A stretch of DNA of 64,000 nt from Achromobacter spanius (GTDB lineage Bacteria; Pseudomonadota; Gammaproteobacteria; Burkholderiales; Burkholderiaceae_B): positions 124,001 to 188,000 of the forward strand of contig NZ_CP121261.1 of the NCBI RefSeq assembly GCF_029637605.1, given 5' to 3'. Made by a program: the position numbers and the translations under genes. Shown here piece by piece: positions 1 to 8,859 of this stretch. Numbering within the stretch: position 1 is the stretch's first letter; each line of letters starts with the position of its first letter. The notes beneath the pieces are model-generated. The model worked only from the letters and a program-made list of their open reading frames with translations, did not search any database and was not told the origin of the DNA.

Positions 1-576
1 GATGATTTCCGGGACGTCGCGCACCAGCCCCAGCGATTCGCGTGCCACGAAAGAGGTGGCCCACAAGCTGGCGCCGGCCAGGACCGGCCCCAGGGTGATG
101 ACGGCCCAGTACACCAGCGCGCGCTGCCGTAGCGGACGCTGGCGCGACACATGCCAGATGTCATTGAAGGCCTGGTCGATCGTCATGATCAGCAGCAGGG
201 AAGTCACCAGCAGGAATGCGCCGCCAATGGCCGTCAGGCGAGACGCCTGGCGCGCGAACTGGTTCAGGTATTCCATGATGTTGTCCGAGACGGACGGCGG
301 CATCAGGCTGTTGGCGAGGAAGTCTTCGAGGGCGACACGGAACTCCTGGAACACCGGAAAGGCGGTGAACAGGGAAAGCACCACTGCCAGCATGGGCACG
401 ATAGCCAGCACCGTGGTGAAGGTGAGGCTGGACGCGACTTGCAGAAGTTTTTCTTCGCCGGCGCGTTGCAGGGTGAACCGAAACATACGTCCTGCCCTGA
501 CAACCCATGAAGCGCGCGGGGTCGAGGGTTTGGTAGCCACCGGCGTAGCGGTGACGGACTCGGCTGGGCGATTCAT
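1..576 (-). CDS. YihY/BrkB-type inner membrane protein, 5' part only
   Basis: The first 192 codons of a minus-strand gene that runs off the left edge. The translation has the YihY/UPF0761 pattern: the segments SLTFTTVLAIVPMLAVV, FPVFQEF and YWAVITLGPVLAGAS match the conserved membrane core of this family of polytopic inner-membrane proteins, sometimes labelled ribonuclease BN or BrkB. The biochemical role of the family is unsettled. The ATG at 576 gives a 30-residue polar N-terminal extension. An ATG at 486, preceded by AGGA and beginning MFRFTLQRAGE, is an equally good start. Only 17 bases separate position 576 from the divergent gene at 594, so the later start would leave more room for promoters. 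Identity is well supported; the exact start is not. Confidence 0.82.
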   Translation of the reverse strand, partial: MNRPAESVTATPVATKPSTPRASWVVRAGRMFRFTLQRAGEEKLLQVASSLTFTTVLAIVPMLAVVLSLFTAFPVFQEFRVALEDFLANSLMPPSVSDNIMEYLNQFARQASRLTAIGGAFLLVTSLLLIMTIDQAFNDIWHVSRQRPLRQRALVYWAVITLGPVLAGASLWATSFVARESLGLVRDVPEII

Positions 577-593
577 CAGGCGATAATAGCAGC

Positions 594-965
594 ATGAACC
601 CTGAACTCAACCCCCGTTTGCGCCTGCTGGCGTCGGTTTCGCTGTTCGCCCTGATCGTCCTGTGCGTGACTTGGGAAACCGTGGTGGCGCCGTTGCGGCC
701 GGGCGGATCCTGGATGCTGTTGAAGGCCTTGCCGCTGGCGTTTCCGCTGCGCGGCATCCTGCGCGGGAACCTTTACACCTATCAGTGGGCGTCGATGCTG
801 TCGCTGCTGTATCTGATGGAAGGCGTGGTGCGAGCCATGTCAGATCCGATGCCGCTTTCCGTGCTGATGGCCTGGGGCGAGATCGTTCTTTCGGCTACCT
901 TTTTCCTTAGCGCCATTTTCTATGTGCGGCCCGCCAAGCGCGCCGCCAGGAGCCAACGCGCATGA
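594..965 (+). CDS. DUF2069 family membrane protein
   Basis: A 123-residue hydrophobic protein with about four predicted membrane segments (LLASVSLFALIVLCV near the start, then PLRGILRGNLYTYQWAS, LSLLYLMEGVVRAM and GEIVLSATFFLSAIFY) and a basic cytoplasmic tail rich in Arg and Ala. The YQWASMLSLLYLMEG block is typical of the DUF2069 family, whose function is not known. The stop overlaps the next start in an ATGA arrangement (962-965), so it is probably translationally coupled to selO. It is divergent from the YihY-type gene on its left. Confidence 0.78.
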   Translation: MNPELNPRLRLLASVSLFALIVLCVTWETVVAPLRPGGSWMLLKALPLAFPLRGILRGNLYTYQWASMLSLLYLMEGVVRAMSDPMPLSVLMAWGEIVLSATFFLSAIFYVRPAKRAARSQRA

Positions 966-2458
966 ATGCACACTCTCTATCAGAACTGCGCGCGGTCAAT
1001 ACGTTTGCCGCGTTGCCCGCTGCCTTCTACACCCGCCTGACGCCGCAAGGCCTGAACAACCCCCGCCTGTTGCACGCCAACGCCGATGCGGCCGCGCTGC
1101 TTGGCCTGGACGCGTCCGTCCTGGCCTCGCCCGAGTTTTTGCAGGTTTTTTCCGGTACCGAACCGCTGCCTGGCGGCGACACGCTGGCCGCGGTCTACAG
1201 CGGGCACCAGTTCGGCGTGTGGGCCGGCCAGTTGGGAGACGGGCGTGCTCACCTGTTGGGCGAAGTCCAGGGGCCGGACGGTGGCTGGGAACTGCAGTTG
1301 AAGGGTGCCGGGATGACGCCGTATTCGCGCATGGGAGACGGCCGCGCCGTGTTGCGCTCGTCCGTGCGCGAATACCTGGCCAGCGAAGCCATGCATGGCC
1401 TGGGTATTCCCACGACGCGCGCGCTGGCGCTGGTGGTGTCGGATGACCCGGTCATGCGCGAAACCGTGGAAACCGCCGCCATCGTGACGCGAATGTCGCC
1501 CAGCTTCGTTCGATTCGGTTCGTTTGAACACTGGTCATCGCGTCGACAGCCGGAATTGTTGAAGACGTTGGCCGACTATGTCATTGACCGCTTTTATCCG
1601 GAATGCCGCGAGGCGCCGGCGGGGCAGTCGCAGGACTCTCCGGGTGACGTGACGCCCTACATCAACCTGCTGCGCGAGGTCACGCACCGTACGGCGCGGT
1701 TGATGGCCGACTGGCAAGCGGTGGGCTTTTGTCATGGCGTCATGAACACCGACAACATGTCCATTCTGGGCCTGACGCTGGATTACGGTCCGTACGGCTT
1801 CATGGACGGATTCCGCCTGGGGCACGTGTGCAACCATTCCGATTCGGAAGGGCGCTATTCCTGGAATCGCCAGCCGTCGGTGGCGCTGTGGAACCTGTAC
1901 CGTCTGGGCGGCAGTCTGCATGCGCTGGTGCAAGACGTTGACCGCCTGCGAGCCGTGCTGGACGAGTTCGAGGCGGTCTTCACCCGCGCCTTCCACGACC
2001 GCATGGGCGCCAAGCTGGGGCTGGCGGCATGGCGGCCAGCCGATGAGGAACTGCTGGACGACCTGCTCAAACTGATGGACGCCAACCAGGCGGATTTCAC
2101 TTTGTCATGGCGCCGGCTGGCGGATGCGGTGCAGGGGAAGCGCAATGGGTTCGAAGACCTGTTCATCGACCGTCCGGCGGCTGCCGCCTGGCTCGACAGG
2201 CTGCTGGCGCGCCAGGCGCAGGACGGACGGCCCGCGCAGGAAATCGCTGACGGCATGAACCGGGTCAACCCCTTGTATGTATTGCGCAATCACCTGGCCG
2301 AAGAGGCAATCAGGGCGGCAAAGACGGGCGATGCAAGCGAAATCGACACCTTGATGACGCTGCTGCGCAATCCCTATGAAGCAAAACCGGGGTATGAACG
2401 CTATGCCGGTCTGCCCCCGGATTGGGCTGGAAGTTTGGAAGTCAGCTGCTCGTCTTGA
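962..2458 (+). CDS. selO: Protein adenylyltransferase SelO (YdiU/UPF0061)
   Basis: A 498-residue pseudokinase-fold enzyme that transfers AMP from ATP to Ser, Thr or Tyr of target proteins and is linked to the oxidative stress response. The sequence shows the family hallmarks: YSGHQFGVWAGQLGDGRA near residue 80, the block LKGAGMTPYSRMGDGRAVLRS, GVMNTDNMSILGLTLDYGP with the metal and nucleotide contacts, and NPLYVLRNHLAEEAI toward the C-terminus. It ends in VSCSS, where the Cys occupies the position of selenocysteine in eukaryotic SelO. Length matches the family. Its ATG overlaps the stop of the upstream DUF2069 gene. A hairpin with a T-run about 55 bases after the stop probably ends the transcript. 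Confidence 0.95.
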   Translation: MNAHSLSELRAVNTFAALPAAFYTRLTPQGLNNPRLLHANADAAALLGLDASVLASPEFLQVFSGTEPLPGGDTLAAVYSGHQFGVWAGQLGDGRAHLLGEVQGPDGGWELQLKGAGMTPYSRMGDGRAVLRSSVREYLASEAMHGLGIPTTRALALVVSDDPVMRETVETAAIVTRMSPSFVRFGSFEHWSSRRQPELLKTLADYVIDRFYPECREAPAGQSQDSPGDVTPYINLLREVTHRTARLMADWQAVGFCHGVMNTDNMSILGLTLDYGPYGFMDGFRLGHVCNHSDSEGRYSWNRQPSVALWNLYRLGGSLHALVQDVDRLRAVLDEFEAVFTRAFHDRMGAKLGLAAWRPADEELLDDLLKLMDANQADFTLSWRRLADAVQGKRNGFEDLFIDRPAAAAWLDRLLARQAQDGRPAQEIADGMNRVNPLYVLRNHLAEEAIRAAKTGDASEIDTLMTLLRNPYEAKPGYERYAGLPPDWAGSLEVSCSS

Positions 2459-2513
2459 TCGGACTTGTCGTCAAACGCTCAAAAACGCATACCGAATTCT
2501 TGTGATTTACGCG

Positions 2514-2552
2514 AAAAAGCGGTGATAGAGAGTGAAATATCACGCTTTTTTT
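2514..2552 (+). terminator. Rho-independent terminator downstream of selO
   Basis: Two short arms (AAAAAGC, one unpaired G, GTGATA; and TATCAC, GCTTTTT) close a 10-base loop, and the right arm continues into seven Ts. An A-run on the left arm makes it usable in both directions. It lies in the AT-rich gap before the response regulator gene. Confidence 0.7.
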
Positions 2553-2672
2553 CACTGCAATCATTCGTTTCCTTTGTAAATCTCGTAAGATTGTCGCCTG
2601 TTGGACACTCAGGATCGCATACCGCATCCCTGGAGCATTTGTCGACAATTTTCAATATAAAGCACTCTTAAT

Positions 2673-3392
2673 ATGCCTGGCGCAGATGGTTTGCTATGTA
2701 TCGGTCTGCTTGAGGATGACGCCGACTTCCGCGAGGAACTGGCGTTAGGCCTGGGCGGCTATGGTTTTCGAGTAGCGTTTGCTTGTGACAATGCGGCGGC
2801 GTTTTATCGCCGGCTGCAGGAGCAGCCGTGCGACATCGTCATTCTGGATGCGCATCTTCCAGGTGAAGACGGCTTTTCCGTCGCCACTCGGCTACGGGCC
2901 TTGAGCCCGGTGGGCATTGTCATGCTGACAGGTCGTAGCGCCCTTGAAGACCGGGTGCGCGGCCTGGAAGGCGGCGCGGATGTCTATATGACCAAGCCGG
3001 TGGACCTGCTGGAACTCAGTTCTGTGATTCGCAGCCTTGCCCGCCGCATGCGGCTGGCCAAAGCGCCGCGCCCGGCTGACGCCGAATCGCGGGCATCAGC
3101 CGACAGCACCTGGTCATTGCAGGATGGCGGCTGGATCCTGGTGGCGCCAGACGGCGCGTCGCTGCACTTGAGTGCGCAAGAACGGACTTTCCTGATGGCC
3201 TTGATGGATGCGGCCGGCAATGCCGTCAGCCGCCAGGTATTGGCGGAATTGTTCTTGCCCGAGAGCCCGGGAGGGTTCGAGCTGCGCCGTATCGATGTGC
3301 TGGTGAGCCGTCTGCGTGCCAAAGCGCAAACCGCCGGCCTCAAGCTGCCGGTCTTGTCGGTGCGCGGCCAAGGCTACGTGTTCGCGGCCTGA
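2673..3392 (+). CDS. OmpR/PhoB-type response regulator
   Basis: A 239-residue two-component regulator. The receiver domain (residues 8-125) has the acidic pair in LLEDDADF, the phospho-acceptor Asp at 59 in VILDAHLPGEDGF, Thr86 in VMLTG and Lys108 in MTKPV, so it looks fully functional. Residues about 145-238 form a winged-helix DNA-binding domain with the conserved LSAQERTFLMAL and RIDVLVSRLR elements and the terminal GQGYVF hairpin. The ATG at 2673 has no clear ribosome binding site. The gene is convergent with the histidine kinase gene and their 3' ends overlap by 19 bases (3374-3392), so they are a probable cognate pair even though they are not in one operon. The regulated genes cannot be read from the sequence. 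Confidence 0.9.
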   Translation: MPGADGLLCIGLLEDDADFREELALGLGGYGFRVAFACDNAAAFYRRLQEQPCDIVILDAHLPGEDGFSVATRLRALSPVGIVMLTGRSALEDRVRGLEGGADVYMTKPVDLLELSSVIRSLARRMRLAKAPRPADAESRASADSTWSLQDGGWILVAPDGASLHLSAQERTFLMALMDAAGNAVSRQVLAELFLPESPGGFELRRIDVLVSRLRAKAQTAGLKLPVLSVRGQGYVFAA

Positions 3393-4951
3393 TTCGCGCC
3401 AGCGTGGCTGGGCGCATTCTCGGGTAACGTGATGACAAAGCGGGTGCCCACGCCGACCTTGCTCTGCAGGGTCAGCGAGCCCCCCTGGTTCTGGCAGATG
3501 CGGCGTGCCAGATATAGCCCGATACCCATGCCCTGCGTTTCCCGATGCGCGGAACGCCGGAAATGCGGTTCGAACACACGCGCCTGCTCCTGCTCTTCAA
3601 TACCCGGGCCCCGGTCGACCACGGCCAGCCATGCCATTTGCGCGTGACCAACGCGGGCCTGGCCTGTTTCTATCCGGACGGGTTCATTGGCCGGCGAATA
3701 TTTGATTGCGTTGTGAATCAGATTGCGCACCACGACGCTGGTCAGCGGGCGGTCGCAAAACACGGGCAAGGGGGCGTCCGCTTGGATCACCAGCGCGTGT
3801 GCGGTGTCGGGTTGCATCGCCGTTGCGACATCGCGGGCCAGTTCAGCCAGGTCGGCGTGTTCGCCTCGCGGTGTCCAGGCCTGTTCGCCCAGACGGTCCT
3901 GATTCAGCAATTGATCCATCAGTTCCGTCATGCGCGCCACAGAGCGGTGGATGCGGCCCAGGCGCGTGTCGACGGCTTCACCGCTGTCTGCCAGGATCAT
4001 GTCCAGGGATTGCGCGGCCGCGCTGATGGTGGATAGCGGCGCCCGCAGCTCATGCGAAATCAAGGCGTTCATTTGGCGTTGTGTGTCCAGCGCACCGGCC
4101 AGTTCCGCCACCCGCAGTTCGCCTTGCGCCACGTGTTCGGCATCGGCGTGGTCGTGAACCCCGCGGCGCACGGAGAAGGGCCCATGGCTTTGCCATCTGA
4201 GCGCCACGCCCAGCAGCGCGCCGGCTACCAGCAGCAGCCTGGCAAGCTCAATCGGCGCGCCGGTGGTGTCCGCACCGTTGGACAGCCAGGCGTCATGGCC
4301 CAGCATCCATGCTGACGCGGCGTAGATGCAGACCATGGCCAAGGCGAGAGGCCGGCCGGCTTTGCGTTGAACGGCTTGCGCTCCAAACCAGGCAGTCAGC
4401 GCCACGCTCAGGCAGGCGCACGTTCCGGCGATGACGGCGGGAATCAGGCCGTTTTCGGTTTCGTAGACGAAGATCAGCGCTAATGCGGCCACGCACGCCA
4501 GCGCCATGCTGAGCCCGCGGCAGGCGACTGCAACCCTGGCGGCCGGTGGCGATCCCGGCTGTGGCGCCCCCATCAGCAGGGGGGCGGTCAGCGCCAATAG
4601 CGCGGCATAAGAGCCGGCCTGCAACGCACCGGGCGGCAGCAGCGTGGGTAATGAACGGAATACGCCTTCCAGCAACATGAAGGCCAAGCCCGCGCCGAAA
4701 AGCGATGACCGGGTGCAGACCCAGGCCAGCAGGCATGCCAGGCCGCACGTCATCGCCACGCCCGCCGTCAAGCCCAGCAACATGTCTTCGTAGGGGGAAG
4801 TGATGCCATGCGCCAGAACCGCGCCAGGCCAGAAGAACGCGCACGCCAGCATGCCGAGTCGCGACAACAGTGCCTGCGATCCGGCGGTGGCGCCTCGTGC
4901 ACCGCATTGGTGGAAAAAACAGCGGGTGCGAAGAAACAGTCCTTCCGTCAA
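3374..4951 (-). CDS. Membrane-bound sensor histidine kinase
   Basis: A 525-residue kinase. The N-terminal half (about residues 35-235) is a run of six to eight hydrophobic segments without a large periplasmic loop, which suggests sensing in or near the membrane. Then follow a HisKA domain with ALISHELRAPLSTI near residue 300, an N-box (NLIHNAIKYSP), a G1 box (VVDRGPGIEE), an F-box (VFEPHFRR) and a G2 box (GMGIGLYLARRI). The best in-frame upstream start is a TTG at 4951 sharing TTGA with the stop of the LapD-like gene. An ATG at 4852, beginning MLACAFFWPGAVLAHG, is a credible alternative. Its coupling to a LapD-like receptor and its convergence with the response regulator suggest a signalling module that meets c-di-GMP control. 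Confidence 0.88.
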   Translation of the reverse strand: MTEGLFLRTRCFFHQCGARGATAGSQALLSRLGMLACAFFWPGAVLAHGITSPYEDMLLGLTAGVAMTCGLACLLAWVCTRSSLFGAGLAFMLLEGVFRSLPTLLPPGALQAGSYAALLALTAPLLMGAPQPGSPPAARVAVACRGLSMALACVAALALIFVYETENGLIPAVIAGTCACLSVALTAWFGAQAVQRKAGRPLALAMVCIYAASAWMLGHDAWLSNGADTTGAPIELARLLLVAGALLGVALRWQSHGPFSVRRGVHDHADAEHVAQGELRVAELAGALDTQRQMNALISHELRAPLSTISAAAQSLDMILADSGEAVDTRLGRIHRSVARMTELMDQLLNQDRLGEQAWTPRGEHADLAELARDVATAMQPDTAHALVIQADAPLPVFCDRPLTSVVVRNLIHNAIKYSPANEPVRIETGQARVGHAQMAWLAVVDRGPGIEEQEQARVFEPHFRRSAHRETQGMGIGLYLARRICQNQGGSLTLQSKVGVGTRFVITLPENAPSHAGANQAANT

Positions 4952-6915
4952 CTAGGAACCCATTGATGATCCGGCGCGAGTTCGCGCGTAAGGGCGAAGT
5001 TTACGACAGCCCCGCGTATCGCGCGGACACCCAGATCTTCCAGGATATCCTGGGTGGCCAGGTCGGGCACGTCTTCGGCATAGACGGCCATGCCCAAGGT
5101 TGCCGCGGTGGTCATGACGGTGGCCGCCAGATGCTGGCTGCCGGGGCTGTGAAGCAAACCGGTAATGAAGCTGCCGCACAGTTTCAAATAGGAAACCGGG
5201 AATTCGTGCAGCCGTTCCATGGCGCCGAATTGCTGCGACAAACGTGAGAGGCCGACACGTCCGCCGGCCGCGGTGACGATGCTGCAAAGCTGGCGCAAGT
5301 CGGCGGCTTGCTCGATCAGTCCGTCGGCGTCCACTTCAATGATCAGGCGCACGGTCAATGCGGGGCGGTCGGCCAGCATGCGTTCAAGCCTCGACATGAA
5401 TGAGCTTTGCGCCAGCGACGCCAAAGAAACCGGCACTGTCAGCGCCGCCGAATGGGTGAACAGCCAGTCCAGCCCCAAGCGGATGGCCTGTATGTCGCAT
5501 TCGGCCGACAGGCCCAGGCGAACCGCGGGGGGCATGAAAATCGAAGCCGGAACGGGGTCGCCGCCGGTCGTGTCGTGCAACGTCAGGCTGGCTTCATGGT
5601 GCAGCAGTTCGCCTTGCACCGCATGCAGCGGCAGTACCGATAGCGAAAACCGATGCTGCTCCAGGGCGGTGGCCAAGGCGTCGTGCCAACTGTATTCACC
5701 GATGCGCGTACTGTCGGCCGCCTGGCTCGCGGGGGTGATCTGATCGTCCTCGGCGCTTTCCGCGCACATGAGGGCGTGGTCCAGCCGCGCCAGCGTATCG
5801 CTCATGTTGTCGCCAGGCGCATAAGCGGCCATCGCCAGCGCCCAGCGACACCATCCGTACTTGTCCATGGGCACCCGCAGCGAACGAAGTTCGCGTCGCA
5901 CCCGTTCGGCCAGCACGCTGGCCTGCGGCGCAGAGGTGCGGGGCATCAAGAGCGCGAAGTCCGAGCCGCTGATCCGGGCAAGTTGCGCCGTGGGTCCGCC
6001 AAATTCGGTAATCAGCTTGCGCAAGCGGTCAGACGAGGATCGCAGCCACTGATCCGTGAACGCGCGCGACAGATGGCGGTTGATCTGCGCCAGATCGCGC
6101 TGGCGGAACATCAGGACGTGACCGCCCGCTTCCCCGGTTTTATCGGCCAGCGCCGCTCGGAATTGGTCAATGAAATACTTGCGGTTGGACAGGCGGGTGA
6201 TCGGATCCCGATAGATTTCGCTTTGCAGCGATTCGATCTTGGCATTCTGTTCTTCCACGGTGGCGGCCACCCGGCGCTGCGCGTCAACCAGGGCCTGGTC
6301 CACACCCGCTAGTTCGCACGATCCGCTTGGCGGGGCATTGTGACCGGGTGCCAAGGCGCGGACACGTTCGCAGATGTCGCGCGATGTCCTCGCCTCGATC
6401 CATCGCACCAGGTTGATGGCGAAGAGCGCCCAAAAGACCCCCGCCGCCAACACCAGCCCCAGGACCCGGACGCCACCTTGCCACAGCGTGTCGCGCGCCA
6501 GCCGGGTATCCGCTTGCACCGTTACCGTGCCGCGCGCGCCGCCGTCCAATGACACATAGGGACGCGATATCGGCGGGGCTTGAACCATCAGCCAGGCATT
6601 GCGCCAATCGCCGTTGCGGGCGTCGGCCTGCGGGCTGTTTCGCTCAATGACCGAGGTATCGCCCTGGTTGGTGATGCGTACCTGCGTATACAGCCCTTGT
6701 TCGAACAATTCATCAGCCAACGCCGCCCGTTCTTCGTGGCTGGAAGAGGCATGCGCCAATGCCCACGCCAGTGCGCTGGCCCCGCCTTCGCTCTGCTGGG
6801 CAAGTTGGGCGTTCAGATAGCGATGGGCGGCCAGCATCCCCAGCGCCTGGGCGCCAAGCAGGATGAAGCCGACCAGGAGGGCAGTGCAAAAAAGTAATCG
6901 GCGTAATGTCGACAT
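4948..6915 (-). CDS. Second LapD-like c-di-GMP receptor (degenerate GGDEF-EAL)
   Basis: A 655-residue inner-membrane protein with the LapD architecture: TM1 (residues about 5-28), a periplasmic LapD/MoxY-type domain (about 30-148), TM2 (about 149-172), a HAMP-like linker, a GGDEF domain (about 237-390) and an EAL domain (about 405-655). Both catalytic signatures are lost: GSDF replaces GGDEF at about 317-320 and EAS replaces EAL at about 441-443. It therefore probably binds c-di-GMP rather than making or breaking it. It aligns along its length with the lapG-linked LapD at 10889-12835, sharing the LAQQFGA and VYAEDVPD blocks. The start at 6915 (MSTLRRLLFC) was chosen because TM1 follows at once and AAGGGAAC lies upstream. 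It is not beside lapG and is coupled to the histidine kinase gene instead. Confidence 0.85.
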   Translation of the reverse strand: MSTLRRLLFCTALLVGFILLGAQALGMLAAHRYLNAQLAQQSEGGASALAWALAHASSSHEERAALADELFEQGLYTQVRITNQGDTSVIERNSPQADARNGDWRNAWLMVQAPPISRPYVSLDGGARGTVTVQADTRLARDTLWQGGVRVLGLVLAAGVFWALFAINLVRWIEARTSRDICERVRALAPGHNAPPSGSCELAGVDQALVDAQRRVAATVEEQNAKIESLQSEIYRDPITRLSNRKYFIDQFRAALADKTGEAGGHVLMFRQRDLAQINRHLSRAFTDQWLRSSSDRLRKLITEFGGPTAQLARISGSDFALLMPRTSAPQASVLAERVRRELRSLRVPMDKYGWCRWALAMAAYAPGDNMSDTLARLDHALMCAESAEDDQITPASQAADSTRIGEYSWHDALATALEQHRFSLSVLPLHAVQGELLHHEASLTLHDTTGGDPVPASIFMPPAVRLGLSAECDIQAIRLGLDWLFTHSAALTVPVSLASLAQSSFMSRLERMLADRPALTVRLIIEVDADGLIEQAADLRQLCSIVTAAGGRVGLSRLSQQFGAMERLHEFPVSYLKLCGSFITGLLHSPGSQHLAATVMTTAATLGMAVYAEDVPDLATQDILEDLGVRAIRGAVVNFALTRELAPDHQWVPS

Positions 6916-7440
6916 GTGGTTGAGTTCCCTTTGCGGGCAGCAAGCGCGCGTGTCGAAGACTGCATGGCCGCCGGTTAAAGGGCGTCGGGCAAAGAAGGGG
7001 CCCGACGTAAAGAAGCCTGGATAAGAAACGTGACACACGTTACTAATACCGCAGTGGCACCGCTTACACTGTAATTCGGCATGTCACATAACGTACAGAA
7101 TATTACGAAATTCGGCGCAACGTCAGACGAGCTATGCAATTATTTCTATTGTGATGATCACGAGCTTGAGAACTATTGAGACAGGGCGTATTAATTTTTA
7201 GGGCTTCGCTGTCGTAGTAAGGGCAGGGCATGGGTCCGTGGACCGGCCGGCACGCTGCTACCAAGGACCGACATGACCACCCATAAGCGAGTAAAGAGCC
7301 TTCAGATTTCAAGGAAAAGAGGCGCGTTGCCTCCGAAGTGTGGCGTTTTTTTGCGAAAATAATGCATAATTCAAAAAATGTTACAGCCTTTGGGTTCTTT
7401 CCTGGACCGCAACGCCAAGGGTATCTAGATAGGGGGCTCC
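6916..7440. promoter_or_regulatory. 525-base divergent intergenic region
   Basis: This gap separates the LapD-like gene (leftward) from the EAL gene (rightward) and is clearly more AT-rich than its surroundings, especially 7080-7200 and 7340-7380. It must hold the promoters of both. A CATAAT hexamer at 7365-7370 is a possible -10 for the EAL gene, but no convincing -35 sits at the right distance. A small inverted repeat (GGTCC, two bases, GGACC) lies at 7233-7244 and a GAGGC/GCCTC pair near 7320-7335. No gene or small RNA can be supported here. Confidence 0.4.
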
Positions 7441-8823
7441 GTGCGTGAGAGTTACCTGCTCGCACTGTGCCTGACGCTCGCGGGCGCATTGGCAGCGATA
7501 AGTTGGTTTTTCGTGCGCCGGGATCGTGCGCTGCGTCACCGGTTGACGCGCGACGAGTTGACCGGCGTCTTGAGCCAGCAGGAGTTGCATCGGCGCGTCC
7601 GCGCCTGGCTGGTGCAAAAAGACGGGCCGGCGCGCCGAGGCGCGTTTTTTCTTGTCAGTTTCGAGCAATACGCCGAGATCAGTGCCATGCTGCGCGCGGG
7701 CGAAGACCAGACGCTATTGGTGCTTGTCGCCAACCGTCTGAGCCTGATCACGCGCACGCTCGGTGGCCTGGTTGCCCGCAGCGGCACCGACACCTTTACC
7801 GTCTGCGTGCCGGAAGTGGATGAGGTAGGCGCGGCCCAGGTGTCCACAAAACTGCTGGAAGACCTTAGCGAACCTTATGAATTAGGGGGGCGTCCCCTCA
7901 TCGCGGTATTCAGGGTGGGGGCGGCCTTGTACCCGGAACATGGGCGCACGGTCGAAGAACTGCAACGCTGTGTGCAGGTAGCGCTGGTTCCCCTGAAAGA
8001 GCGCGGTGGACCGGGATGGAACTTGTTTGATTTTCGGCTTCTGGCACGGCATCGGGACGAACAAGGTCTGGAAAACGACCTGCGGCTGGCCTTGACCACG
8101 CCAGCCATGGAGCAGTTCGAACTCTTTTACCAGCCGGTCTGCGATAGCGGCTCGGGCATGGTGCAGGGGTGCGAAGCGTTGTTGCGATGGCATCACCCGA
8201 CGCTGGGCAGTGTGTCGCCGGCGGTCACCATCGAACTGGCCGAGCGCAGCGGGCTGATCGTGCCGCTGGGCGCCTGGATTCTGGAACGCGCGTGTTCGCA
8301 GGCCGCATTGTGGCCGCCAGCCTGGCGTGTGCATGTGAACCTGTCCGTCAAGCAAATGAATGAAGACGGGCTGGTGCAATTGGTGTCCGACGTATTGGCC
8401 ACCACGCAACTGTCGCCGCGCAAACTGGTGCTGGAAATCACGGAATCGATCTTCATCCTGCACTACGAAAGGCAGGTGAAGATGCTGAACATGCTGCGCG
8501 CCCAGGGTATCGGCATTGCGCTGGACGATTTCGGTTGCGGCTATTCCAGCCTGAATCATTTGCGCCATTTGCCCATCGATTGGGTCAAGATCGATCGCAG
8601 CTTCATTTCCGCGCTGGAGTCCGACGCAGGCAGCCGCGAGGTTGTCTCGGCGCTGTTCGGGCTATGCCAGGCGATGCGGCTGCCCGTGGTGGCAGAGGGC
8701 GTCGAAACCGAAGGCCAGCGCGAAATCCTGAAGTCGCTGGGCTGCCGTGTGATGCAAGGCTTTCTGCTCGGCCGGCCCGCGCCAGCCTCTGAAATCCAGG
8801 CTTTGGCCTTGGCGGTGTCATAA
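7441..8823 (+). CDS. Membrane-anchored c-di-GMP phosphodiesterase (degenerate GGDEF, intact EAL)
   Basis: A 460-residue protein with one N-terminal membrane segment (about residues 3-24), a GGDEF-fold domain that lacks the signature (RSGTDTF instead of GGDEF) and an EAL domain from about residue 205. The EAL domain keeps the catalytic pattern: CEALLRW, NLSVKQMN, EITES, DDFGCGYSSL, KIDRSF, AEGVE and QGFLLGRP. It is thus expected to hydrolyse c-di-GMP to pGpG. The start is a GTG at 7441 preceded by AGGGGG. It lies between the LapD-like gene and the Lap locus, where lowering c-di-GMP would favour LapG-driven adhesin release. That functional link is inference from proximity. Confidence 0.88.
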   Translation: MRESYLLALCLTLAGALAAISWFFVRRDRALRHRLTRDELTGVLSQQELHRRVRAWLVQKDGPARRGAFFLVSFEQYAEISAMLRAGEDQTLLVLVANRLSLITRTLGGLVARSGTDTFTVCVPEVDEVGAAQVSTKLLEDLSEPYELGGRPLIAVFRVGAALYPEHGRTVEELQRCVQVALVPLKERGGPGWNLFDFRLLARHRDEQGLENDLRLALTTPAMEQFELFYQPVCDSGSGMVQGCEALLRWHHPTLGSVSPAVTIELAERSGLIVPLGAWILERACSQAALWPPAWRVHVNLSVKQMNEDGLVQLVSDVLATTQLSPRKLVLEITESIFILHYERQVKMLNMLRAQGIGIALDDFGCGYSSLNHLRHLPIDWVKIDRSFISALESDAGSREVVSALFGLCQAMRLPVVAEGVETEGQREILKSLGCRVMQGFLLGRPAPASEIQALALAVS

Positions 8824-8859
8824 TCGGGGTTGCTTGCAAACCCGACCTGTTGACTCCCT

